Below are positions 1 through 9,978 of a stretch of DNA of 64,000 bases, piece after piece. A program made the translations under genes and the position numbers. Below the pieces are notes generated by a model. That model was not told the origin of the DNA and made no database searches. It was given only the letters and a program-made list of their open reading frames with translations. Position 1 is the first letter of the stretch, and every line of letters starts with the position of its first letter. The DNA comes from Ensifer adhaerens (GTDB lineage Bacteria; Pseudomonadota; Alphaproteobacteria; Rhizobiales; Rhizobiaceae): the NCBI RefSeq assembly GCF_013283195.1, contig NZ_JABEKT010000001.1, positions 3,297,473 through 3,361,472 on the forward strand. The letters run 5' to 3'.

Positions 1-209
1 GCCTGACGCAAGCGCGCGGGCAACGAAGATTCGTTCGACTTCCAGGCGAGGTGCCCCGGCGAGTGGCCGGCAAGCGCTGACCCAGCATTTTCGAGTGATA
101 TCAATATGCTAGAGGATTGACCGACACATGGCGTTGCCATCCCCTGCGCGACAGGCGGCGTGAAATGCGGCGCGATCTTCCTGAGGAGGTTGCGATGCGA
201 AGACGCGGC
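1..209. other. Window edge, no supported gene
   Basis: The first 209 bases hold no reading frame with a start codon and recognisable product. Short open stretches run in from the left edge, for example one ending at the TGA near base 80. They are too short to identify, so a truncated upstream gene can be neither shown nor excluded. Confidence 0.4.
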
Positions 210-614
210 TCAGCCGGCAAGTTCGGCTTCGAAAGCGCGCATGTTGCGATAGTGGCTGACCCGCGTGATCGACTGATCCTCGATCTCGATGACGAAGACG
301 CTCGGGATCGAATAGGTCTGGCCGGAGGCGGTGGGGAAACCGTCGAGCGTCTCGCGGTAAGTGCCACGCGCCGTCAGGTCGGCGGCGATCCGCTGGCCAA
401 AATTGTCGCGCATCAGCACGATGTCGCCATAGGTTTCGTCGAAATGGCGCAGGAAGGTCATGATGCTGGATCTGAGCGGTTCGACGCCGACGGTGCGCTG
501 TCCGGTCAGAGAATCGAGCGCCACATCCTCGTCGACAAGCCGCGCCAATGCGTCGAAATCGCGGTCGTTCAATGCGTCGATGAAGCGGCTGGCGATGGTT
601 TGGGCGTCGGTCAT
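210..614 (-). CDS. SnoaL/NTF2-like nuclear transport factor 2 fold protein
   Basis: This 134-residue protein has the size and pattern of the SnoaL-like/ketosteroid-isomerase-like NTF2 superfamily. An N-terminal helical part (residues 4-30, FIDALNDRDFDALARLVDED) leads into alternating strands that end in SITRVSHYRNM. Family members are small cone-shaped barrels, either isomerases, hydrolases or ligand-binding proteins, so no reaction can be assigned. The start MTDAQT was chosen because residues upstream of it are low-complexity and lack family similarity. It stands alone, followed on the same strand by nothing in the window. The fold class is fairly sure and the substrate is unknown. Confidence 0.75.
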   Translation of the reverse strand: MTDAQTIASRFIDALNDRDFDALARLVDEDVALDSLTGQRTVGVEPLRSSIMTFLRHFDETYGDIVLMRDNFGQRIAADLTARGTYRETLDGFPTASGQTYSIPSVFVIEIEDQSITRVSHYRNMRAFEAELAG

Positions 615-777
615 ATCTGCCTCGGATGCTGATGTCGGGTTCGTCCATGTCTTTTGGACTGCAGCCATGGAAACGACGAAAGCCAATGTCGGTTCCATGC
701 GCCGCCCTCCAACGAATATGGAGGGGCGACGACGCCCTTCAAGTCGCCGCCACGATCGATCGGGCGATCGGGCCGCG

Positions 778-1200
778 TCAGGCGCCAAGATGCAGCACGA
801 TCTCGCGGCGGTGCGGCCGGTCGCGGTGTTCGAACAGATAGAGGCCTTGCCAGGTGCCAAGCGCCATGCGGCCGGCATTGACGGGGATGCCGATCGAGAC
901 CTGCGTCAGCGCCGCCTTGATGTGAGCCGGCATATCGTCGGGCCCTTCCTGCGTGTGCACCACCCAGCGCATCGATGGATCGGAGGTTGGCGGCACCAGC
1001 CGGGCAAAAAACTCGCTGAGGTCGCGCTTCACGTCAGGATCGGCGTTTTCCTGGATGAGGAGCGAGCAAGAGGTGTGGCGGACGAACAGGGTCAACAACC
1101 CCTCGCCCCCGCTGTTGGCGCCGACAAACTCTGCAGCCTCGTCGGTGAACTCGTAGAGCCCCTGACCGCGGGTGGAAATGACGATCGTGGTCTGCGGCAT
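778..1200 (-). CDS. yjbQ: YjbQ family protein (UPF0047)
   Basis: This 140-residue protein matches the YjbQ/UPF0047 family along its whole length. It has the characteristic VRHTSCSLLIQENADPDV segment (about residues 41-58) and the histidine-rich WVVHTQEGPDDMPAHIK segment (about 79-95), which form the conserved metal or phosphate site. Some members substitute weakly for thiamine-phosphate synthase, and the true cellular role is unsettled. It is transcribed away from the DUF1428 gene with a gap of about 100 bases and may share its mRNA. Family assignment is strong and function is only suggested. Confidence 0.88.
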   Translation of the reverse strand: MPQTTIVISTRGQGLYEFTDEAAEFVGANSGGEGLLTLFVRHTSCSLLIQENADPDVKRDLSEFFARLVPPTSDPSMRWVVHTQEGPDDMPAHIKAALTQVSIGIPVNAGRMALGTWQGLYLFEHRDRPHRREIVLHLGA

Positions 1201-1306
1201 GGCTGCCCGTCTCCCTTGGCGCGCGGCGGCGGCATGCGCGCCGCCATCGCGACGGATCCGACAAAACCCGCCGCCAAGTCAAGCAAACGGCGCCTGTTCT
1301 CGAAAG

Positions 1307-1660
1307 CTATTTCTCGAGAAAGGCCTCGAAACCGCCATAGATCATACGCTTGCCGTCGAACACGTCTCTCCAGGCCTCGCCCTGCAGCCGCGGATCCTCC
1401 ATCACCTTGGCAACGATCGCGTCCCGGTCGGCACGTGACTTGTAGGTGATCCAGGAGAAAACCACGGTCTCGTCTTCCCTGGCCTGCACGGCGCGGGGAA
1501 AGGACGTCACCTCGCCATAGGGCACATCGTCGCCAAGGCACTCGGCATAGGAAAGCGCACCATGCTCCATCCACACGTCACCCGCTTGCCGCGCCATGTC
1601 CTTGTATGCCTCGATATTGGCCTTGGGCACCGCAACGATGAAACCATCCACGTAGCTCAT
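1307..1660 (-). CDS. DUF1428 family protein
   Basis: This 117-residue protein begins MSYVDGFIVAVPKAN and contains DVPYGEVTSFPRAV and VVFSWITYKSRADRD, the signature blocks of DUF1428 (YbaA-like), a dimeric alpha-beta barrel family of unknown function. The start was set at the methionine preceded by GAGGAGG with normal spacing. A longer frame reaches base 1723 but has no ribosome site. The C-terminal GGFEAFLEK is typical of the family. It is a soluble protein with no signal peptide. Its position upstream of yjbQ on the same strand suggests co-transcription. Confidence 0.88.
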   Translation of the reverse strand: MSYVDGFIVAVPKANIEAYKDMARQAGDVWMEHGALSYAECLGDDVPYGEVTSFPRAVQAREDETVVFSWITYKSRADRDAIVAKVMEDPRLQGEAWRDVFDGKRMIYGGFEAFLEK

Positions 1661-1877
1661 GTCGATATCCTCCTCGGTTGCTTCGACCACCAAAGGACGA
1701 ACGGGATCGAAAAGTTCCGACACTAGCCTCAGATTTTCCGGTTGATGCGTGTTTGCCGCCCTTCAAGGGCTGTCGTCGGCGGCCGCGCACGGCCTTGCGA
1801 AATAATTATGACCGCCTGTCGGCAAGTCCCCTTCCCGTTCGTCCTTGGCACAGACCATCACCAAGGGAGCAACCGCC

Positions 1878-2330
1878 ATGCAGAAGATCACGCCCTTTCT
1901 CTGGTTCGACAACCAGCTTGAAGACGCGATAAAGTTCTACACCGCCATCTTCCGCAATGCCCGGATCACCGACGTCAAGAAAGGGCCTGATGGCAAGGCG
2001 TTCACTGCCGCCTTCGAGCTCGAGGGACAGGCGTTCATGGGGCTCAACGGCGGGCCGCATTTCAAGTTTTCCGAAGCCGTCTCGTTCTTCGTGCGCTGCG
2101 CCGATCAGGCGGAGGTCGATTATTACTGGGAACACCTGCTCGACGGCGGCACGCCGCAGCGCTGCGGCTGGCTGAAGGATCGCTTCGGCCTGGCCTGGCA
2201 GATCATACCCGATGCGCTGATGCGGCACCTGAGCGATCCGGATCCGGCACGCGCCGGCCGTGCCCAGCAGGCGATGATGAGCATGGTCAAGATCGACGTC
2301 GCAGGCCTTGAAAAGGCAGCCGCCGGCTGA
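1878..2330 (+). CDS. VOC superfamily protein, PhnB/3-demethylubiquinone methyltransferase-like
   Basis: This 150-residue protein opens ITPFLWFDNQLEDAIKFYTAIF and contains FELEGQAFMGLNGGPHFKFSEAVSFFV and GWLKDRFGLAWQIIP. These are the hallmarks of the PhnB-like branch of the vicinal oxygen chelate superfamily, often labelled 3-demethylubiquinone-9 3-methyltransferase domain. That label is historical and methyltransfer is not implied, since no SAM motif is present. The start MQKITPF is preceded by AAGGGAG at good spacing. A dispersed repeat begins only nine bases after the stop codon. Function is unknown beyond the fold. Confidence 0.88.
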   Translation: MQKITPFLWFDNQLEDAIKFYTAIFRNARITDVKKGPDGKAFTAAFELEGQAFMGLNGGPHFKFSEAVSFFVRCADQAEVDYYWEHLLDGGTPQRCGWLKDRFGLAWQIIPDALMRHLSDPDPARAGRAQQAMMSMVKIDVAGLEKAAAG

Positions 2331-2339
2331 GCCTTGTCC

Positions 2340-2445
2340 TAAAGCATGTCGCGCAAAAGTGTGCCGCGGTTTTGCGATAACGACATGCGCAAAAACAAGA
2401 ACTTAAAGCGCGTCAAGCGAATCTGAAAGATCGCGACGCGCTTTA
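2340..2445 (+). repeat. Dispersed repeat A, copy 1
   Basis: This starts TAAAGCATG and carries the core CAAAAGTGTGCCGCGGTTTT followed by a palindromic partner of the opening (GACATGC). It ends with a second palindrome, AAAGCGCGTC to GACGCGCTTT. Related copies lie at 34490, 37000, 48552, 50086 and 54560. Its last bases form the TAA stop codon of the neighbouring minus-strand transglycosylase gene. Confidence 0.85.
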
Positions 2446-3012
2446 GCCACCGCAGCTTTTCAGCTGGCGGCTATAAAGCGAGGCCATTCCGGTGGCGCGT
2501 TTGGCGCCGTTCTTGGCTGTGTCGCTCCAGTTGCCGCGGGCGTAGCCGGCATGGCCATGGTAGTAGGCGATGTAGAGCCGATAGGTGTCGTTGAGCGCGA
2601 TGCCATTTTTCTGGGCGCTTTCGCGGTGGTACCAGCCGATGAAGCGGATGGCATCGCCGAAGTCGGAACGCCGTGCCGTCCAGCGGCCGGTTTCGCTCTG
2701 GTAGCGCGCCCAGGTGCCATCGAGCGCCTGCGAATAGCCATAGGCCGACGAAACCCGCGTCCACGGAATGAAGCCGAAGAGTTTGGTGCGCGGCGGCTTG
2801 GCATTATGGCGGAAGCCGGATTCCGTATAGATCGTCGCCATCAGCACCGGCACGGGCACGCCGTATTCGCGCTCCACCTGATAGGCGGCGCGGCGCCAAT
2901 TGTTGAAAAGGCCATCTCGCTGCTCGAAAACCGCGCATGCGTTTCGGGTGTCTCTGGGCACCGTGGCGCAACCGGCCAGCAACAGGAGGACGACGACAAA
3001 AACGCAACGCAT
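2443..3012 (-). CDS. Lytic transglycosylase-like lipoprotein
   Basis: This 189-residue protein has a lipoprotein signal, MRCVFVVVLLLLAGCATVP, with lipobox LAGC (cysteine 15). The mature part resembles a soluble lytic transglycosylase domain: VLMATIYTESGFRHNA (about residues 57-72) places the catalytic glutamate in the ES motif, followed by SAYGYSQALDGTW and the distal YYHGHAGYARGNW. It should cleave peptidoglycan glycan strands from a membrane anchor in the periplasm. The stop codon is supplied by a dispersed repeat, so the C-terminus may have been altered by the repeat's arrival. Family assignment is good and the biological role (recycling, secretion or septation) is unknown. Confidence 0.8.
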   Translation of the reverse strand: MRCVFVVVLLLLAGCATVPRDTRNACAVFEQRDGLFNNWRRAAYQVEREYGVPVPVLMATIYTESGFRHNAKPPRTKLFGFIPWTRVSSAYGYSQALDGTWARYQSETGRWTARRSDFGDAIRFIGWYHRESAQKNGIALNDTYRLYIAYYHGHAGYARGNWSDTAKNGAKRATGMASLYSRQLKSCGG

Positions 3013-3268
3013 CTTCGAACCTCTCGTTTCCGAGAGATTGATAAAACGTAAACGTTAAGGATCGGTTTTGAATCGAATGCGAGTGATCGCGGTTGACGCG
3101 CGCAGCGCCCGAGATTGTGCTATCTGACGTTTCAGGTTTGGCCTATTCTGCGCGTGCGGAAGGATGGCGGCAAGACGGGCGGCCTCCCGAGGCCAGCAGG
3201 CATTCGAAGGCGATGGGAGAGCGCGGGAACGCCAAAGGCGCCATGCGCAAAACGAGGAGAGCGAACGC

Positions 3269-3682
3269 ATGCGATTTCGTTCCTTGATGTTTGCAGCCTT
3301 TGTCGGACTGACGGGCATTGCACCGGCGGCATGGGCCGACAATTGCGCCAATGCCAGCGACCAGGCGACGATGAACGAATGCGCCGACAAGGCCCTCAAG
3401 GCTTCCGACGGCGAACTCAACACCCTCTACAAGCAGATCGAGGCGCGCCTGAAGGACGATCAGGACAAAACCAGACTGCTGGTTGCGGCACAAAAGGCAT
3501 GGATCGCCTTCCGCGATGCCGAGTGCGACTTTTCCGCAGCTGGCGTTGCAGGAGGCTCGGTCTATCCGATGATCGTTCTGCAATGCAGGGATGGCTTGAC
3601 GCAGAGCCGCGTCAAGGACTTCAAGACCTATCTGAGCTGCGAGGAAGGCGACCTCAGTTGCCCCGTGCCCTCAGCCAACTGA
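3269..3682 (+). CDS. LprI-like DUF1311 periplasmic protein
   Basis: This is a 137-residue exported protein with signal peptide MRFRSLMFAAFVGLTGIAPAAWA. The mature region contains CANASDQATMNECADKALKASDGELNTLYKQI and LLVAAQKAWIAFRDAECDF, the conserved cysteine and W-x-x-F-R-D-x-E-C pattern of DUF1311/LprI-like proteins. The Mycobacterium member LprI inhibits lysozyme, but most relatives are uncharacterised. Four or more cysteines suggest disulfides in the periplasm. The start was placed at the methionine that begins the signal peptide; a purine-rich AGGAGAG lies upstream. It is followed after 10 bases by the DUF2066 gene, so the two are probably co-transcribed. Confidence 0.85.
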   Translation: MRFRSLMFAAFVGLTGIAPAAWADNCANASDQATMNECADKALKASDGELNTLYKQIEARLKDDQDKTRLLVAAQKAWIAFRDAECDFSAAGVAGGSVYPMIVLQCRDGLTQSRVKDFKTYLSCEEGDLSCPVPSAN

Positions 3683-3692
3683 AGCCTGCCGC

Positions 3693-4517
3693 GTGACGAA
3701 GGCGGCGAAGACATGCGTCTTCGCGGTCGCGCTTGTCAGTGCGTGGCTTTGCGGCGCAGCACAGGCAACCGAGCCATCGCACCTCTACATCAGCGATGCG
3801 ATCGTCACCGGCACCGGCGAAGAGAACCGACAGATCGGCTTTCGCGAATGCCTGAGCGAGGTGCTCGTCAAGGTCTCCGGCGATTTCACCCTCACCGATA
3901 GCGCGGCACTTGCCGCCCTCCAGGCGCGGGCAGCGGAGTTCGTCGCCACCTTCTCCTATCGCGACCGGTTGCAAGGCATCCCGATCCACGACGAGCAGGG
4001 AACGCACGACCGGCCGCACGATCTCACCTGCCGTTTCGATCCCGCCACAATCGATCGACTTTTGGCAAAGCTCGAGCGCAAACCATGGCTGTCGCCGCGC
4101 CCGGTGATCGCCGTGTTGTTGGCCGTTCACGACCAGAGGCGTCGGTTCGTTCTGGCGCGCGACGGCGGCGAGAGCCCCTACATGGCGCAATCGCTTGCGG
4201 CCGCCACGGTTCCGCTGGCCCTTACGGCAAGCCTTCCCGATGCGGCAACGCTTGCCGCCAACGGGCTGGATTTCGAGCGTTTGTCGCGGATGCAACCGGC
4301 CGAGTTGAAGCGGCTAGCCATCGACGTCGGCGCAGACATCCCCCTCGCCGGCACGCTCGTCTGGTCCGACGCCGCCCGTGGCTGGGTCGCCGACTGGCGC
4401 CTCATCGAAAACAGCAAGGCGTATCGCTGGCAGATCAGGGGCGTCAGCTTCGATGACGCATTTCGCAACGCCATGCGGGGCGCCGCACGCGTTCTCTCCG
4501 GCAACGGCCCGCCGTAG
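3693..4517 (+). CDS. DUF2066 domain-containing exported protein
   Basis: This 274-residue protein has a GTG start, a cleavable signal (VFAVALVSAWLCGAAQA) and the DUF2066 pattern: LYISDAIVTGTGEENRQIGFRECLSEVLVKVSGDF near the N-terminus and a C-terminal RLIENSKAYRWQIRGVSFDDAFRNAMRGAARVL segment. DUF2066 proteins are periplasmic and functionally undefined. The GTG lies ten bases past the stop of the LprI-like gene, which suggests one transcript. There is no transmembrane segment beyond the signal. Family identity is likely and no reaction can be given. Confidence 0.8.
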   Translation: MTKAAKTCVFAVALVSAWLCGAAQATEPSHLYISDAIVTGTGEENRQIGFRECLSEVLVKVSGDFTLTDSAALAALQARAAEFVATFSYRDRLQGIPIHDEQGTHDRPHDLTCRFDPATIDRLLAKLERKPWLSPRPVIAVLLAVHDQRRRFVLARDGGESPYMAQSLAAATVPLALTASLPDAATLAANGLDFERLSRMQPAELKRLAIDVGADIPLAGTLVWSDAARGWVADWRLIENSKAYRWQIRGVSFDDAFRNAMRGAARVLSGNGPP

Positions 4518-4561
4518 ACGGGCATTGCGCGCTTGCCGGCTGTTGCTCAGCGCTGCTGATC

Positions 4562-4855
4562 TCACCCGAGAGACGCAACCAGCTCGCGGTAGGCCGCTTC
4601 CGGGAATGCCTTGAGGGTGCGGGTGCGCACATTGCCGCCCATACCGAGCGTCATGGCAAAACGCGCCGCCACCGCATCGTCAGGTGCCTCGCAGATCGCC
4701 ACCATGTCGTACTCGCCCATGGTCAGAAAGAAATGTTTGAAGGAGCCGCCCATGTCGGCGAGCATCTTCTTGGCCGCGTCGAGCCGCTTGGGAGACTCGC
4801 GCACATTCTTCACGCCCTGCTCTGTCCAGTTGAGGAGCACGACATAAGTGGTCAT
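4562..4855 (-). CDS. GYD domain-containing protein
   Basis: This is a 97-residue protein with the defining MGEYDMVAICEAPDD segment (G-x-Y-D, about residues 46-60) and an N-terminal YVVLLNWTEQGVKNVRESPKR. It is a small ferredoxin-fold GYD family protein of unknown function, usually dimeric and cytoplasmic. The start MTTYVV was preferred over an ATG 21 bases upstream because GGAGGTG sits at proper distance before it. It lies downstream of rpoD on the same strand but beyond rpoD's terminator, so it is probably separately expressed. Confidence 0.85.
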   Translation of the reverse strand: MTTYVVLLNWTEQGVKNVRESPKRLDAAKKMLADMGGSFKHFFLTMGEYDMVAICEAPDDAVAARFAMTLGMGGNVRTRTLKAFPEAAYRELVASLG

Positions 4856-5003
4856 TTCACACCTCCATGAGGACACGTTTCACGCCCGCGGTGCGACTGC
4901 TCCCGCGCTTTGGCCGGGTGCCCCGATTGCTCGGAAAGGGAGAGTATAGTCCTCCGGCCAAGCCCCCACAAGAAAACCGGTGAAGCGCTTGCATGGAAAC
5001 AAA

Positions 5004-5030
5004 AAAGCCGGGCGCTGGGCCCGGCTTTCT
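5004..5030 (-). terminator. Rho-independent terminator of rpoD
   Basis: A perfect 10-base stem (AAAGCCGGGC with GCCCGGCTTT, loop 5014-5018) is followed on the minus strand by a run of T. It lies about 25 bases after the rpoD stop codon. Confidence 0.9.
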
Positions 5031-5052
5031 GGATGATTTGCTCTTCGAACGC

Positions 5053-7113
<2,061 letters not shown>

Positions 7114-7573
7114 TTAGTTCGTCGCTTTCCTTGTCGCAACCGGCGTGAGCCCGGTGCAAATGCCGCTCGAAGGTCCGGGTGCGCCGCGCACCCGCCACCG
7201 AATCATTTCCCCTGACGTAACGGGATGATGTTTAATTCCTGATTAACCACGATAGCGATCGTGGCAAAGCGGACAAGCTTCGACAGTCCTGCCACTGAAG
7301 CACTACTGGCATGATATCCTAACCGCCGTGTCATTTCGCCATTTCTTGCTTGGAAATGGTGATTCCCAGAATTTTCGATCCCGTCAAGCATTTCCGCTGA
7401 AAAACCGCCTGATTCGGCAAAAATCGCCTCAGTTCACGTTTTCGGGTGTTTATCAGCTTCCGCTGAACATGTAGGCGTTGCCCATAAAAAGACAAGGGTC
7501 GATACTGCCTATCGGCAAGGCAAGATTGCGTCGCATCCGCACGCGCAACCATACCTATGCACAATACCGCCGG
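7114..7573. promoter_or_regulatory. Intergenic region upstream of rpoD
   Basis: These 460 bases lie upstream of rpoD (minus strand) and must contain its promoter or promoters. The stretch from about 7210 to 7500 is more AT-rich than the neighbours, with TTAATTCCTGATTAACC near 7231. No second gene or RNA could be supported, and I could not place the transcription start. Confidence 0.45.
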
Positions 7574-7918
7574 TCATACCGATAGCCCGTCGTATTTGAC
7601 GATCTTCACCGCCTCGATATCGAACTCCGGCAGACAGCGCAGGTTGACGGCCGCCATCGGTCCGTTCGGACCGGCTCCTTCGCCGAAAGGCGCGATACCG
7701 CAATGGCTGCAGAAGTGATGTTTGATGACATGCCTGTTGAACTCATAGGTCGAGAGATCGGCTTCCGATGTCTTCAGGCTCAGACTGTCGCGTGGAACAA
7801 AGGCCAGCAGGCCGCCCCGCCGGCGACACATCGAACAATTGCAATCGATCGCCTCGGCGAAGTCTCCCTCGACCTCGAAAGCGATTTTGCCACAATGGCA
7901 ACTTCCCTCGTAACGCAT
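7574..7918 (-). CDS. GFA family (CENP-V/glutathione-dependent formaldehyde-activating-like) protein
   Basis: This is a 114-residue zinc protein of the GFA family. Zinc ligands are visible as CHCG (residues 6-9), DCNCSMCRRRGG (about 25-36) and HFCSHCGIAPF (about 67-77). The family includes Gfa, which condenses formaldehyde with glutathione, but most short members have no proven activity and similar domains occur in CENP-V. The start MRYEGSCHCGK has AAAGGAG at ideal spacing. It is divergent from the GyrI-like gene. The zinc fold is sure and the substrate is not. Confidence 0.87.
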   Translation of the reverse strand: MRYEGSCHCGKIAFEVEGDFAEAIDCNCSMCRRRGGLLAFVPRDSLSLKTSEADLSTYEFNRHVIKHHFCSHCGIAPFGEGAGPNGPMAAVNLRCLPEFDIEAVKIVKYDGLSV

Positions 7919-8147
7919 GCACTGGCTCCTTTGGCCGCCACAACCGTCGATCGCGGTCGCCCGCAACTGTCGGCAAAGATAGTGCGTGAACACGGGCGAA
8001 CAAGCCGGATTGAACAACGCGTGCCAAGACGCAAAACAATTCCCGAAAACCCGAACTTCGCCCGCGTGTTCGCAACATTATTCCGGTTTTCCGCTTGCCC
8101 TCGACCCGATCTCGACTGACCTTCCGACCGAGAAAATGGAGGCACTC

Positions 8148-8606
8148 TTGAACATCAAGGAAACCGGCGCAATGCGCGTCATCAGCATTCAACGCAGGCT
8201 GACGATTCCCGACGTCAGACATGCAAGCGCAGAGCTTGCGCCGCTGATCGACGCGGAAATCGACCGCGCAGGGCTGAAGCCCTCAGGGCCATGGATCTTC
8301 ATCGCGCAGAACCTGCCGAAAAACGCCAAGGCCGCATTTGACTGGCGCATCTGCCGGCCGGTGGAAGACGGTGAAGCCTATGACGGCACGCTCGACATGA
8401 TCGAGCTGGAGCCGATCATGGTCGCCTCCACCCTGCATCAGGGGCCGATGCGAAGCCTCTTCACCCAGGGCTATGCGCCGCTCGTCGAAAAGATCGAGAT
8501 GAGCCGGCACAATTTCTCCGGCGAAAGCCGCGAGATCTATCACCGCTGGGCTGGCCCCGGCTCTCGCTACCACGAGATCGAGATCCAGTTCGGCCTTGCC
8601 AATTGA
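8148..8606 (+). CDS. GyrI-like/AraC effector-binding domain protein
   Basis: Frame and content fit a stand-alone GyrI-like small-molecule-binding domain of about 152 residues. The MRVISIQRRLTIPDVRHASAELAPLIDAEIDRAGL opening is followed by FIAQNLPKNAKAAFDWRICRPV and HQGPMRSLFTQGYAPLVEKI, the usual positions of the ligand pocket strands. There is no DNA-binding domain. The TTG at 8148 was chosen because GGAGG lies just upstream. An in-frame ATG at 8136 lacks a ribosome site but cannot be excluded. Such domains bind hydrophobic or cationic compounds, and the ligand here is unknown. Confidence 0.72.
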   Translation: MNIKETGAMRVISIQRRLTIPDVRHASAELAPLIDAEIDRAGLKPSGPWIFIAQNLPKNAKAAFDWRICRPVEDGEAYDGTLDMIELEPIMVASTLHQGPMRSLFTQGYAPLVEKIEMSRHNFSGESREIYHRWAGPGSRYHEIEIQFGLAN

Positions 8607-8689
8607 CAAAAAGACCGCGCATCGATGGCGATACGCGGCCTTGTGGATTTCAGCGTTCTGGCGAAGCGAGCCGCCTCGCCGGTCCCCGT

Positions 8690-9724
8690 TCACCAGTCCA
8701 TGACGACCTTGCCGGAGTTACCGGAGCGCATGGCCTCGAAGCCGTCGCGGAAGTCGTCGATGCCGATGCGGTGGGTGATGACGGGCGAAAGGTCGAGCCC
8801 GCCCTGGACGAAGGCGATCATCTTGTACCAGGTCTCGAACATCTCGCGGCCGTAGATGCCCTTGAGGTTGAGCATCTTGAAGATCACCTTGTTCCAGTCG
8901 ATCTCGAAGCCGGCCGGCGCAATGCCGAGAATGGCGATCTTGCCGCCATTGTTCATCTTGTCGATCATGTCGCGGAACGCCGGTGCCGCGCCCGACATCT
9001 CCAGCCCGACATCGAAACCCTCGGTCATGCCGATCGCCTTCATCACGTCGGCAAGGTTCTCCTTCGATGCGTCGACGACATGGTCGATGCCGAGGTTGCG
9101 GGCAAGTTCAAGCCGTGTCGGGTTGATATCGGTGATGACAACCTTGCGCGCGCCCGAGCGCTTGGCAACCAGCGCCCCCATGATGCCGATCGGGCCCGCA
9201 CCGGTCACCAGCACGTCCTCGCCAACAAGATCGAAGGAAAGGGCGGTGTGCACTGCATTGCCGAAGGGGTCGAAGATCGCTGCGATCTCGTCGGGAACGT
9301 CTTCAGGGATCGGCACGACGTTGTATTCCGGCAGGCAGACGAATTCGCCGAACGAGCCCGGCCGGTTGACGCCAACGCCGAGCGTGTTGCGGCAGAGATG
9401 GCCGCGACCGGCGCGGCAGTTGCGGCACTTGCCGCAGACGATATGCCCCTCGCCCGAGACGCGCTCGCCGACGTGGTATTTCGTCACCGCCGAGCCGACC
9501 CCGGCGATCTCGCCCATGAACTCGTGACCGACGACCATCGGCACCGGAATGGTCTTTTGGGCCCACTGGTCCCAGTTCCAGATGTGCACGTCGGTGCCAC
9601 AGATCGCCGACTTCTTCACCTTGATCAAAACGTCGTTCGGTCCGACCTCCGGCACCGGCACGCGCTCCATCCACAGCCCGACCTCAGGCTTCGTCTTCAC
9701 CAGCGCCTTCATCATGTTCGTCAT
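8690..9724 (-). CDS. tdh: L-threonine 3-dehydrogenase
   Basis: This 344-residue zinc-dependent medium-chain dehydrogenase oxidises L-threonine to 2-amino-3-ketobutyrate with NAD. Catalytic zinc ligands are C42 (SAICGTD) and the GHE motif (H67, E68). Structural zinc uses the four cysteines at 97, 100, 103 and 111 (CGKCRNC...C). The nucleotide-binding motif GAGPIG lies at 175-180. The start is preceded by GGAGG. Together with kbl upstream on the same strand it converts threonine to glycine and acetyl-CoA. A CT-rich repeat separates the two genes. Identity is confident. Confidence 0.95.
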   Translation of the reverse strand: MTNMMKALVKTKPEVGLWMERVPVPEVGPNDVLIKVKKSAICGTDVHIWNWDQWAQKTIPVPMVVGHEFMGEIAGVGSAVTKYHVGERVSGEGHIVCGKCRNCRAGRGHLCRNTLGVGVNRPGSFGEFVCLPEYNVVPIPEDVPDEIAAIFDPFGNAVHTALSFDLVGEDVLVTGAGPIGIMGALVAKRSGARKVVITDINPTRLELARNLGIDHVVDASKENLADVMKAIGMTEGFDVGLEMSGAAPAFRDMIDKMNNGGKIAILGIAPAGFEIDWNKVIFKMLNLKGIYGREMFETWYKMIAFVQGGLDLSPVITHRIGIDDFRDGFEAMRSGNSGKVVMDW

Positions 9725-9806
9725 CGATCGCCTCCAAAATCATCGCCGTTCAGGCGCCGCGCCTCTCTCGGGCGCACAAACCTTGCCGTCGCGCCTTTAA
9801 CCGCAG

Positions 9807-9966
9807 CCCCTCATCCGCCCGGTGAGGGTGCCCCTCATCCGGCTGCCGCCACCTTCTCCCTGCTCGCGGGGAGAAGGACGATGCCGCAAACTTCGCGTCC
9901 CTCTTCAACCACCGACCAGAGATAAGTCCCCTCTCCCCGCCTGCGGGGAGAGGGCTAGGGTGAGGG
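9807..9966. repeat. CT-rich palindromic repeat B, copy 1
   Basis: This contains CCCCTCATCCG twice, two inner hairpins (CTTCTCCC...GGGGAGAAGG and CCCTCTCCCCGC...GGGGAGAGGG) and a closing GGTGAGGGG, so the whole element can fold on itself. It lies between kbl and tdh. A full second copy is at 51956 and a partial one at 50166. Confidence 0.8.
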
Positions 9967-9978
9967 GCCGAATTGCCC

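Noticed and set aside
1-120. Possible C-terminal fragment of an upstream plus-strand gene
   Set aside because: All three frames are short and unrecognisable, with stops at about 80, 112 and 120, so no partial gene can be assigned.
8603-9925. Large plus-strand frame opposite tdh
   Set aside because: Shadow of tdh; the tdh protein has complete zinc and NAD motifs.
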